Positions 17,554 through 25,922 of a stretch of 60,225 nt of DNA are shown here, piece by piece. How positions within the stretch are numbered: position 1 is the first letter of the stretch; every line of letters starts with the position of its first letter. The stretch is taken from positions 1-60,225 of the forward strand of contig JAIOYV010000040.1 of assembly GCA_021740905.1 (NCBI GenBank), in the 5' to 3' direction. This stretch comes from Bacteroidales bacterium (GTDB taxonomy: Bacteria; Bacteroidota; Bacteroidia; Bacteroidales; M50B96). The position numbers and the translations under genes are program-made. The notes under the pieces are model-generated. The model made no database searches. It saw only the letters and a list, made by a program, of their open reading frames with translations, and was not told the DNA's origin.

Positions 17554-18570
17554 TTAAAATTCTAAAACAGGAGCTGGTACTTGTGTGGAATATGGTTTTC
17601 CATATTTGAATTGACCTAAATGAAAATACACAGGGTCTGATAAAGAAAAATATGTTGGATAAAGATTTATAAAAATATTATCATATTCACTTGGATTTGG
17701 ATTATTATCATCGTAAACGTAATCCGTTCCATTGTAATAAAAATTCATTTCATCAGGGTCTAAACATAAATCACATTGTTCAAAACCAGAAGGCAATGGA
17801 CTATTAATATAATCTACGCTATGATACAATCTATAATCACAATAATTATCCAATGGATTTCCGGTAACTGGTGCTAATGGATAATAAGTAGGGAAAACTT
17901 CCTCAAAATATACAATGTCAGTATAGGCGATATACTGTTGTAGGCCTGTTTGTGAACGGATTTTATTTGCAATAAGAATTGCGGCATCTAATCCTTGATA
18001 ACCTGAGTATGGGCCGCATTTACCTCCCCCAAAACCATAAACCCAATAGTCTTCATCACCAAATTCATCAGGAGTGTACATACCTGCCCCATATCCAATA
18101 GCTCCAACCATCTTTAGAGTTGCTATCCCATCATTTACCGATTTAATGGAAACATCTACCACAACCATATACATGGGGTCTTCATCAATAGAATGCCAAT
18201 AATCGCCAAGGCTGTCGATCATAGCATCGTAAAGATCGTTGTAGTCTCTCGCTTCTACCATATCGTATTCATCTGTTTCTACTTCAAGCAGAAAAGAATC
18301 CAATATTGTGTAATTATACTCTTCGTAAGGCACACAATAATAGTAGTTGATGTCGGCCTCGGTGTACCAAACCACACTGTCAACCGACAAGGGACGGTCG
18401 GTTTTTAGGTCTCCGCTCACAGCTTCATGGAACTGCGTTATCCTGGCAACTATGGCCTTGCCATTGTCCAGAGGGGTAGAGGCCGGTTGGTCGGCAGCCT
18501 CTTTTACACAACCCGTAAGCCCCAGGCTTACTACTAATCCAAATAGGATCATTGTCTTGATTTTAATCAT
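17554..18570 (-). CDS. Lipoprotein paired with T9SS cargo (copy 2)
   Basis: A 338-residue predicted lipoprotein with lipobox LTGC at residue 21. The first 70 residues are nearly identical to copy 1, including MIKIKTMILFGLVV and SVDSVVWYTEADINYYYC. The middle and C-terminus diverge, though GKCGPYSGYQGLDAAILI and GNPLDNYCDYRLYHS are kept. Together with the next gene it forms a two-gene cassette that is duplicated in tandem. Its function is unknown; conserved Cys residues (CGPYSGY, CDYRLY, CDLCLDPDE) may form disulfides. Confidence 0.8.
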   Translation of the reverse strand: MIKIKTMILFGLVVSLGLTGCVKEAADQPASTPLDNGKAIVARITQFHEAVSGDLKTDRPLSVDSVVWYTEADINYYYCVPYEEYNYTILDSFLLEVETDEYDMVEARDYNDLYDAMIDSLGDYWHSIDEDPMYMVVVDVSIKSVNDGIATLKMVGAIGYGAGMYTPDEFGDEDYWVYGFGGGKCGPYSGYQGLDAAILIANKIRSQTGLQQYIAYTDIVYFEEVFPTYYPLAPVTGNPLDNYCDYRLYHSVDYINSPLPSGFEQCDLCLDPDEMNFYYNGTDYVYDDNNPNPSEYDNIFINLYPTYFSLSDPVYFHLGQFKYGKPYSTQVPAPVLEF

Positions 18571-18975
18571 AATAATAAAGTATTTAGTTAAACAAAACCG
18601 GGCACGGCCTGCAAAAATGTAAGAGTAGCTGCGAACCGCACCCGGCAGAATTATTTCTTTTTATGAATTAAATATGAAAATTGTAAAATCCTGTGAAAAT
18701 AACTGGTTCTATAGTCTGGCTTATTTCGGTTCAAAATTCTCATGATAATTTGATTGAATTTTTTACTTTGTAAATGTACAAAAAAAAAAAAAACATAAAA
18801 AGCAAATTTTTATAGCATAAATATTAAATATATTGTATTTATTGCTTTTTAGAACTGAAATGAATTGAAAGTTAAGTGTTTATGTTTTTATTTAATTTCT
18901 ATTTCTGTGATACTTAACAAAAGGATAATAATAATACAACTTTTAACCTAAATAATTTAACCCCCAAACAAAATT
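18571..18975. other. AT-rich intergenic region
   Basis: A 405-base gap upstream of the duplicated cassette. It contains hairpin copy C at its start, then AT-rich sequence with a long A tract near 18779. The promoter of the cassette probably lies here, but I could not pick a convincing -7 element. Confidence 0.5.
18598..18648 (-). ncRNA. Conserved hairpin element, copy C
   Basis: On the minus strand, arms CCGGGTGCGGTTCGC and GCAGGCCGTGCCCGG pair at 14 of 15 positions with wobbles; the loop again contains ACTCTTACATTTTT and TTTTGTTT follows. It is in the leader position of lipoprotein copy 2. No sorting-domain remnant lies upstream of it. Confidence 0.65.
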
Positions 18976-19779
18976 TTATTTCAACACCTCCACATCAATA
19001 TATACACTGTTTATCGGCCAATGACCTTTATCCGTTTTAAGTTTGGCAATGCTATCGACCACCGCCATCCCTTCGTACACCTCGCCAAAAACGGTATGGT
19101 CGCCATCGATGTGTGGAGAGCCGCCAATGTCACGGTAAACTTCGCGGTGCGCTTCGGGTATTTTAATCATGTAGGTGTTTTCGATGGTGTTTATTTCCCA
19201 GGTGGTAAGCACTTTCCCCTGTACGATATAAAAATTGTAGGCTGACGAGCGTTTCTCGGGGTTATCATCGTAGGTACGCCCCATTGCCACAGCCCCCCGC
19301 TTGTGAAAATGATGGGGAAGGATTTCCGCTTTCAGGTCGTAATTGCCAAAAGTCCGGCGGCGCTTGGCCACTTCCTGGTCGTCGGTTTCGCCTGCCTGTA
19401 TCATAAACTGGGGGATAACCCGATAAAATTGGTTGTCTTTGTAAAAACCGTTATTCGCAAGCCAAAGTATATTTGCCCGGTGTATGGGTGTGTCGTGGTA
19501 TAATTTTATTTTAATATCCCCAAATTTGGTTTTTACTACAAACTTATCTTCCGGGTTTTTCTTTCCATATTCAAGAAGGAAAGCATCGGCATTATCATAC
19601 GTAAGGAAGGGCCGCTCTGTTTTTTTCTTCTCTTTTTTCTTGATTTCTTTTTTGGCCTGTTTCTCAACCTTCTTCGTTGGGCTTTGCTTTTGGGCTTCCT
19701 TTTTTGCTTCGGAAGATTGGCACGAAACCAGAAACCCCATCAGGCTAAATATTGCAATGACAATTATACTTTTTTTCAT
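18976..19779 (-). CDS. Cyclophilin-type peptidyl-prolyl isomerase lipoprotein
   Basis: A 267-residue protein that should catalyse proline cis-trans isomerisation in the periplasm. The signal peptide ends in lipobox LVSC (MKKSIIVIAIFSLMGFLVSC), which fixes the start at 19779. A long Lys/Glu-rich linker follows (residues 20-60). The cyclophilin fold is shown by FGDIKIKLYHDTPIHRANILWL, FYRVIPQFMIQAGE, GAVAMGRTYDDNPEKRSSAYNFYIVQG and HTVFGEVYEGMAVVDSIA; the catalytic Arg is that of FYRVIP. An upstream in-frame extension to 19935 passes through a short repeat and is not likely translated. Confidence 0.9.
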   Translation of the reverse strand: MKKSIIVIAIFSLMGFLVSCQSSEAKKEAQKQSPTKKVEKQAKKEIKKKEKKKTERPFLTYDNADAFLLEYGKKNPEDKFVVKTKFGDIKIKLYHDTPIHRANILWLANNGFYKDNQFYRVIPQFMIQAGETDDQEVAKRRRTFGNYDLKAEILPHHFHKRGAVAMGRTYDDNPEKRSSAYNFYIVQGKVLTTWEINTIENTYMIKIPEAHREVYRDIGGSPHIDGDHTVFGEVYEGMAVVDSIAKLKTDKGHWPINSVYIDVEVLK

Positions 19780-20123
19780 TTTCACACTTTGACCGTCAAA
19801 AGTATAAAAAGCATCTGAAATGAGAAGGGGGACTGGAGTGTTGGAATGAAGGAGTATTGGCATTCTGGAGTTCTGGAGTGATGGGGTGATGGGGCAAAGT
19901 TGCGCAATTGGCAAACCGCCCACCACATTTATCATACGAAGCTTTTGCGTAGTATGACTCCAACACCATGCTTTGTTTAATAAACTACAGATTTATCATA
20001 CTTCATGAGATTTGTCGTACACCAAAGCTATTTTTAAAGAATTTAAATTGGGAATAGTGTGCATAAGTCCTGCAACCAATTTTAAACCAATCAGTAAAAA
20101 TTGTTTATTTGTTTGAATAAAAA
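19780..20123. other. Divergent intergenic region with word repeat
   Basis: A 344-base region between the divergent cyclophilin and cysteine synthase genes. It contains a GGAGTG word repeat at 19831-19894 and two copies of TTTATCATAC (near 19928 and 19991). Both promoters should be here, but none was clear enough to place. Confidence 0.45.
19831..19894. repeat. GGAGTG/TGGAATGA word repeat
   Basis: Imperfect repeats of GGAGTGTTGGAATGAAGGAG, CTGGAGTTCTGGAGTGATGG and GGTGATGG. A reverse-oriented relative lies at 35568-35602, sharing an 18-base stretch GTGTTGGAATGAWGGAGT. Confidence 0.7.
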
Positions 20124-21251
20124 ATGCTCGAAAATATGGATGAAAAATTAGTTCAACGTATCAAAGGCTTATCAAGCCTGGTCGGCAATACACCCTTATT
20201 GGCTATTCGATTTAATTACAAAGGCCAAGAAAGAGTTATCTATGCAAAAGCCGAAAACCTGAACATGACAGGCAGCATAAAAGACCGGATGGCCCTTCAT
20301 ATTTTGGAAAAAGGCTACGAACGGGGGTTACTTAAACCCGGCGATGCGATTGTCGAGGCCACAAGCGGAAATACAGGGGTTGCCATTGCTGCAATAGGCC
20401 GTGCATTGGGGCATCCGGTCACCATTTTTATGCCCGATTGGATGAGCATGGAACGGATCAATCTCATTAAAAGCCTGGGGTCAAAAATACATTTAATCAG
20501 CAAAGAGGAGGGTGGCTTTTTGGGAAGTATTGACAGGGCTGAGAAAATGGCCAGGGAAAATGGGTCAACGTTCCTGCCCCGGCAGTTTTCGAACAAAGAT
20601 AATGTGGAAGCCCATACCCTGACTTCGGGCCCTGAGATATGGTCGCAGTTGAGGTTTAGGGATTTAGTGCCCGATGCCTTTGTTGCCGGCGTAGGGACAG
20701 GTGGTACTATTATGGGAATTGGGAAATATCTGAAAGAAAAAAATCCGAACATAAAATTATACCCGCTTGAACCTGAAAATTCACCTACACTGTCCACGGG
20801 GCATAAGGTTGGCAAGCATAGGATACAGGGCATTTCGGATGAGTTTATCCCTTCCATCCTAAAATTAGATCAACTGGATTCCATTATTTGCGTTGATGAT
20901 GGGGATGCTATTATTATGGCCCAGCAATTGGCCTGTGTGCTGGGTATTGGTGTTGGGATTTCGTCGGGGGCAAATTTTTTGGGCGCTTTAAAAGTTCAAA
21001 ATGAATTGGGTGGCAATGCTGTTGTGGTAACTGTTTTTGCCGATGACAATAAAAAATACCTGAGTACAGCCCTCTTAGGTGTCGAACCGGTCAGGGAAGG
21101 GTTCCTATCGCCCGATGTGGAGCTGATCGACTTCCGTGCATTTAAACGTACCTGCTATACTTGTTGCGACCCTGTAAACTGCATGGATGCAGTACATGGC
21201 CATCTTATAGATGATCTACCATTGCCACATTGCGTAAGGAGAGGGGTGTAG
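20124..21251 (+). CDS. Cysteine synthase-like PLP enzyme with Cys-rich tail
   Basis: A 375-residue fold type II PLP enzyme. [20 protein letters not shown] (PLP Lys at K53), [29 protein letters not shown] and [10 protein letters not shown] are the O-acetylserine sulfhydrylase/cystathionine beta-synthase motifs. It should make cysteine, or handle a related beta-replacement. Residues 335-375 form an extra C-terminal tail with C344, C347, C348, C353, C370 and H358, H360, H369, absent from classical CysK/CysM and looking like a metal or redox site. No CysE or sulfate genes are adjacent. The start could also be the ATG four codons later. Confidence 0.85.
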   Translation: MLENMDEKLVQRIKGLSSLVGNTPLLAIRFNYKGQERVIYAKAENLNMTGSIKDRMALHILEKGYERGLLKPGDAIVEATSGNTGVAIAAIGRALGHPVTIFMPDWMSMERINLIKSLGSKIHLISKEEGGFLGSIDRAEKMARENGSTFLPRQFSNKDNVEAHTLTSGPEIWSQLRFRDLVPDAFVAGVGTGGTIMGIGKYLKEKNPNIKLYPLEPENSPTLSTGHKVGKHRIQGISDEFIPSILKLDQLDSIICVDDGDAIIMAQQLACVLGIGVGISSGANFLGALKVQNELGGNAVVVTVFADDNKKYLSTALLGVEPVREGFLSPDVELIDFRAFKRTCYTCCDPVNCMDAVHGHLIDDLPLPHCVRRGV

Positions 21252-21578
21252 GAAATATTTCGGAATATCTTGATCGTTTCTACTTGTTCTTCCCCCTATA
21301 ACTTCTCTGAAAATATCATTAAATAGTTCCCTTGGGGATAAACAATCGACATTCCGGAATGGACTAGAAGTGGGCTTATGTTAAAAATTTGCTAAAGCCA
21401 CCTTTTCGCATTTTTATAAGTCAATATATTTGATGAAATATCAGAAAGTTAATTTCGAAAATAGTATTTTAGCACCAAAATATAGTGGCCTTCTAATTTT
21501 CATTGGTTGTATGGTGGAATTAGGGATTTCGCAATATAGATACACACTTACAAACTAAACATACTTAATAATATTCAG
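21252..21578. other. Intergenic region upstream of the M4 protease
   Basis: A 327-base leader region. A -7-like TATATTTG is at 21425-21432 but no TTTG lies at the right distance upstream, and it would give a leader of about 140 bases. Nothing else stands out. Confidence 0.4.
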
Positions 21579-24500
21579 ATGAATAAGCTTTTTAAGATCA
21601 CCGCCATTTTGTTGGTTTTGCTTTTTTCGCAGAGCTTGCAAGCTCAGGTTTATTACGGGCCTGATGCAAACCAAAAAATCCAGGGGAGCGAAACTGTTCG
21701 CGTGTCAGCCCGGACCGATATCCCCACTTACATCAAATTTCGGGAAGCCGACCGCTTTCAATATTCCTTTCTCGAAAGTTACCTAAAAAAGCAATTCCGG
21801 TTAAGCACCGATTTCAGCCTGCGAAATTACCAGACCGACAAGGATGCAATGGGTGGAACGCTTTACCGGTACGTTCAGCTATTCAAAGGAGCCGAAATCA
21901 ATGATGCACGCATCAACGTATTGGTTGAAAATGATCAGGTGGCAAGCATTAGTGGTTTTTTGTACAACAACATCCAGCTACAAAACACCCCTATGATCAG
22001 CAAGGAAACAGCCTTTCAAAATGCTCTTTTGGAAGTTCCGGCAGAAGTGTACAAATGGGAAATCGAAGGGGAGGAAATATTGATTAAAGAGTCGAAAAAC
22101 GACCCGGAGGCTACCTATTGCCCGAAAGGGGAGTTGGTTTTATTTCCTTCGGCATACCCAACCTATAATGGTAGTTACAAGTACGCTTACAAATTCGATA
22201 TTTATGCCGACAAGCCCATCAACAAAAAAGATGTTTTTATTGATGCAGAAAATGGCAAGGTATTGATTACTATCGACCGACTGCTACATGCTGATGTCAC
22301 AGCCACTGCCCTGACAAAATACAGCGGTACCCGGGAAATCACATCCGACAGTTACAATGGCTCCTTCCGTTTGCGCGAAACAGGCCGGGGCAATGGGGTC
22401 GAAACCTACGATATGAACGAAGGGACCAGCTACAGTGGTTCGGTCGATTTTACCGATGCCGATAACTACTGGAATAATTTCAATACCGATTTCGACGAAG
22501 TGGCCACCGATGCCCATTGGGGCGCCGAGATGACCTACGACTATTTCTTTTACAAACACAACCGAAACAGCATCGACAACAATGGTTTCAAACTAAAAAG
22601 TTATGTCCATTACGATGTTGCCTATTCCAATGCCTTTTGGGATGGTACACGCATGACGTATGGCGATGGCAGCGGTAGTACCACACCATTTACTGCACTC
22701 GATATTTGCGGGCATGAAATTGCCCATGGACTTACTACTTTTACGGCCGACCTGGATTATGCCTACGAATCGGGTGCACTGAACGAAGCATTCAGCGATA
22801 TATTTGGGGCCTCGATAGAATTTTATGCCAAGCCCACCATGGCCAACTGGTTGATTGGCGAAAATATTGGGTCGGTGATCCGTTCCATGTCGAACCCAAA
22901 CCTATACAACCAGCCCGATACCTATCATGGGAATTCCTGGTATTTCGGTTCCGACGACAATGGTGGTGTACACTATAATTCTGGCGTGCTAAACTATTGG
23001 TATTATTTGGTTTGCCAGGGAGGAAGTGGGACAAACGATCTCGGAAATCCCTTTTTAGTAACTGGTATTGGTATGGATGATGCCGGAAAAATTGCCTTTC
23101 GCACCTTGGTTACTTATCTCACCAACAGCTCGCAGTACGAAGATGCCCGGTTTTATTCTATCATAGCTGCCATCGACTTGTTTGGTGCCTGTAGCGCTGA
23201 GGTTGAAGCCGTGACCCGTGCATGGTATGCAGTGGGGATAGGCTCAAATTATGTGAATTATGTAATGAGCGCTTTTACGTCCGATTTTCAACAGTTTTGT
23301 TCGGCTCCGGCAGTAGTCAATTTTCAGAATATGTCGGTAAATGGGACTATTTTTACGTGGGATTTTGGCGATAACAGTACTAGTACCAGCCTTTCGCCCA
23401 GTCACATTTACAGCAACTATGGAACTTATAGCGTTAGCCTTATGAGCGATGGTGGCACTTGTGGCTCCGACACCCTGGTACAAACCGCCTATATCAACAT
23501 AGACCCGTCCAATCCTTGTGTCGAAATATTATCGCCAACCGCACAGTTCAACACACAAACCTCTTGTTTTGGAACCCTGTTCGACAGTGGAGGGATGGAC
23601 AATTATCAGGATAATACCGATTATTCCATCACCATAGCTCCGGTTGGGGCGTTGAATGTGACACTTACTTTTATTAGCTTTAATTTTGAAATAGGATACG
23701 ACTATCTTTATGTTTATGATGGTCCCTCTACCAGCAGCACCCTTATCGGGCAATACGATGGGGCAAGCCTTCCCAATTTAGGGACGATAACCTCCACAGG
23801 GCCTTCCATAACCATCCGCCAAGTTACCGACCCGGGTGTTACAGAGTCTGGTTTCGAACTCGACTGGGCCTGCAATTTTGCCAACACTGCCCCTGTTGCC
23901 GATTTTAATGTCGATCAGGAGGAAAGCTGTTCGGGCGATGTCTTTTTTCACGATATGTCGGCCAATGGTGCCACTTCCTGGTTATGGGATTTTGGTGATG
24001 GAAGCACATCTTCTTTCCAGCACCCATCGCACAGCTATTCGAGCAATGGCGTTTTTACTGTGCAATTAATTGCGACAAATGCTTTTGGAGCCGATACTGT
24101 TATCAAGATTAATTATGTGTCGGTTATCAACCCGGAAGTCCCTGTGGCTGTGCTAGCCGAAAATTGTGGCCCTGCCAGTTTTGACCTTACCGCCACCGGT
24201 TTTGGTTTGAAAGCGTGGTTTGCCGATACCCTGGGCGAGAACCTATTGCATGTTGGCGATACTTTCACCACCCCCAACCTTACCCAGAGCACCGAATATT
24301 ATGTGTCGGCTTATGCCCTGAGCGAACCCGACAAGGCGGGTAAAACTAATAATTCAGGCAGTGGGAACTATTTTACTAATAATGGGGAGCATTATCTCGT
24401 TTTCGATTGCTATGCCCCAATGCGCTTGCTATCGGTGAAAGTATATGCAGGAAGCAATGGAAACCGCACCATATCGTTAAACGATGAAAACGGAAATACC

Positions 24501-25295
24501 CTTCAACAAAAAACAGTATTTATTCCCGGAGGGGAAAGCAGGGTTTATCTTAACTTCAACATTCAACCAGGGGTGAATTATCAATTGGCAGGCCCCTCGG
24601 CCCCCGACTTATTCCGTAATGATAATATGGTGAATGAATACCCCTTTACCCTAAATGGTGTTGCAAGCGTAAAATACAGCTCGGCCTCATCATCCCCAAC
24701 AGGTTATTATTATTATTTCTACGATTGGGACGTGATGCAGGGCATCTGCGAAAGTGACCTGGCACTGGTAATGGCTTACATCCAGGATCAGGTGGTTCAA
24801 GCCGGGTTCAGTTTTCAGGGCGATAGCGGGACCATTACGTTCACCAACACCTCGATTGACGGCACCTGGTTCGAATGGGATTTTGGCGACGGGCTAATCA
24901 GCAACGATGCCAACCCTGTCCATCACTATAGCCAGGTTGGGACATATCAGGTATCATTAATTGCCTCGAACGCCTGCGGACAAGATTCCGTTTTGCAAAC
25001 CGTTGACATTACCATTACGGGTTTTGAAGATGGGGTGGAAGAAGCCCAGTTTAGCTTGTACCCAAACCCTAATGTTGGTATTTTTAATTTGAACTATTCC
25101 ATCGCCAATGGCTCGCAGGAAGTTTCCATCGAAGTATTTAACTTGTTGGGCGAAAGGGTTTATTTTAAAAAGTCGATGGTTTATTCTGCAAAAAACAGCG
25201 AGCGCATCGATTTAAGCAACCATGCCAAAGGGATATATCACATCAGGTTGTCGAACGGAGGTTTTATCCGGATAGCAAAGGTTGTCATTCATTAG
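21579..25295 (+). CDS. Secreted M4 (thermolysin-like) metalloprotease with PKD, CUB and T9SS domains
   Basis: A 1238-residue zinc protease for extracellular protein breakdown. After the signal peptide (to about residue 22) comes an FTP/PepSY-type propeptide (to about 230), then the peptidase domain with HEIAH at 379-383 and the third ligand Glu403 in GALNEAFSD, spaced exactly as in thermolysin. Then follow PKD-like domain 1 (about 575-640, TWDFGDNST), a CUB domain (645-765, YDYLYVYDGPS), PKD 2 (770-850, LWDFGDGST), an Ig-like and a beta-sandwich region, PKD 3 (1075-1145, EWDFGDGLI) and a type A sorting domain (1158-1238, YPNPNVGIFNL). It should leave through the type IX system. A terminator follows. 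Confidence 0.93.
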   Translation: MNKLFKITAILLVLLFSQSLQAQVYYGPDANQKIQGSETVRVSARTDIPTYIKFREADRFQYSFLESYLKKQFRLSTDFSLRNYQTDKDAMGGTLYRYVQLFKGAEINDARINVLVENDQVASISGFLYNNIQLQNTPMISKETAFQNALLEVPAEVYKWEIEGEEILIKESKNDPEATYCPKGELVLFPSAYPTYNGSYKYAYKFDIYADKPINKKDVFIDAENGKVLITIDRLLHADVTATALTKYSGTREITSDSYNGSFRLRETGRGNGVETYDMNEGTSYSGSVDFTDADNYWNNFNTDFDEVATDAHWGAEMTYDYFFYKHNRNSIDNNGFKLKSYVHYDVAYSNAFWDGTRMTYGDGSGSTTPFTALDICGHEIAHGLTTFTADLDYAYESGALNEAFSDIFGASIEFYAKPTMANWLIGENIGSVIRSMSNPNLYNQPDTYHGNSWYFGSDDNGGVHYNSGVLNYWYYLVCQGGSGTNDLGNPFLVTGIGMDDAGKIAFRTLVTYLTNSSQYEDARFYSIIAAIDLFGACSAEVEAVTRAWYAVGIGSNYVNYVMSAFTSDFQQFCSAPAVVNFQNMSVNGTIFTWDFGDNSTSTSLSPSHIYSNYGTYSVSLMSDGGTCGSDTLVQTAYINIDPSNPCVEILSPTAQFNTQTSCFGTLFDSGGMDNYQDNTDYSITIAPVGALNVTLTFISFNFEIGYDYLYVYDGPSTSSTLIGQYDGASLPNLGTITSTGPSITIRQVTDPGVTESGFELDWACNFANTAPVADFNVDQEESCSGDVFFHDMSANGATSWLWDFGDGSTSSFQHPSHSYSSNGVFTVQLIATNAFGADTVIKINYVSVINPEVPVAVLAENCGPASFDLTATGFGLKAWFADTLGENLLHVGDTFTTPNLTQSTEYYVSAYALSEPDKAGKTNNSGSGNYFTNNGEHYLVFDCYAPMRLLSVKVYAGSNGNRTISLNDENGNTLQQKTVFIPGGESRVYLNFNIQPGVNYQLAGPSAPDLFRNDNMVNEYPFTLNGVASVKYSSASSSPTGYYYYFYDWDVMQGICESDLALVMAYIQDQVVQAGFSFQGDSGTITFTNTSIDGTWFEWDFGDGLISNDANPVHHYSQVGTYQVSLIASNACGQDSVLQTVDITITGFEDGVEEAQFSLYPNPNVGIFNLNYSIANGSQEVSIEVFNLLGERVYFKKSMVYSAKNSERIDLSNHAKGIYHIRLSNGGFIRIAKVVIH

Positions 25296-25352
25296 GCTGT
25301 GAATAGGTCAAATGATGAGTACGACTAGATAGAATATGGATTACGATTGGCT

Positions 25353-25403
25353 AGAACACAGCCTCTCCCAAAAAAATCGGGGCAGGCTGTGTTCTGTTTT
25401 TTT
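25353..25403 (+). terminator. Strong intrinsic terminator after the M4 protease
   Basis: Twelve perfect base pairs (AGAACACAGCCT with AGGCTGTGTTCT) plus inner CCC/GGG pairs around an A-rich loop, followed by a T run. It closes the M4 protease transcript before the adhesin operon. Confidence 0.9.
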
Positions 25404-25465
25404 GCCCAAAATTTCGGTAAATGCTTATTATTTATCATATTTACAAAAAATATAAAAGTATTTAT

Positions 25466-25502
25466 AAAGACACACAACCATTTACCGGTTGTTGCGTCTT
25501 TA
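25466..25502 (+). promoter_or_regulatory. Leader hairpin before the adhesin operon
   Basis: The arms TAAAGACACACAACC and GGTTGTTGCGTCTTTA pair with one bulge and one mismatch, 22 bases before the first ATG of the operon. No T run follows, so it is not a simple terminator; it could stabilise the transcript or affect translation. Confidence 0.45.
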
Positions 25503-25524
25503 GGGAAATTTCAAAAATATCAGT

Positions 25525-25917
25525 ATGAAAAAAATGCGTGTTTTGATTACAGTTATGATGATGATTACATCATTAAGCCTTGTGGCACAAAATGAAAAGA
25601 GTTTAATTGCTGAGTTTAAAACGGCCGATGAAGTGTTGGTCTCGAAAGATGGAAAGACAAGCAGCAATTTTACAGTTACAATAGATAAAAAAGGGTTGGA
25701 GGAAATGCAGCGCAAGGCTGAAGATTTCGGGACATCCATGCGCCTTTCGGTTACACCCGACAAAGAGCAGAATGATAAATACTCGATGAGCCTGCAGTTT
25801 GACCACGAAGCCCAGTATGCTGAGATTTACAAAATAGTCCTGTATTTTGGATTTTCGGGAGTAAAAATAAATACCGAAGAGTTCGCTCTCGACCATTTGT
25901 TAAACATCAAAAAATAA
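25525..25917 (+). CDS. Small exported protein, first gene of adhesin operon
   Basis: A 130-residue protein with a cleavable signal peptide (MKKMRVLITVMMMITSLSLVAQ). The mature part has a short beta/alpha pattern with a Lys/Asp-rich segment (EVLVSKDGKTSSNFTVTIDKKG) and no Cys. I do not recognise a family. It ends five bases before the first of three giant adhesin genes, so co-transcription is very likely; a periplasmic helper or surface partner for the adhesins is a guess. A start at the second Met (25534) is also possible. Confidence 0.7.
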   Translation: MKKMRVLITVMMMITSLSLVAQNEKSLIAEFKTADEVLVSKDGKTSSNFTVTIDKKGLEEMQRKAEDFGTSMRLSVTPDKEQNDKYSMSLQFDHEAQYAEIYKIVLYFGFSGVKINTEEFALDHLLNIKK

Positions 25918-25922
25918 ACATC

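Noticed and set aside
18779-18793. Phase-variable A tract
   Set aside because: The tract is in a gap 200 bases from the nearest start and not in a promoter spacer I can place, so there is no evidence that its length matters.
21425-21432. Certain promoter of the M4 protease gene
   Set aside because: The -7-like sequence has no partner element at the right distance and is far from the start codon.
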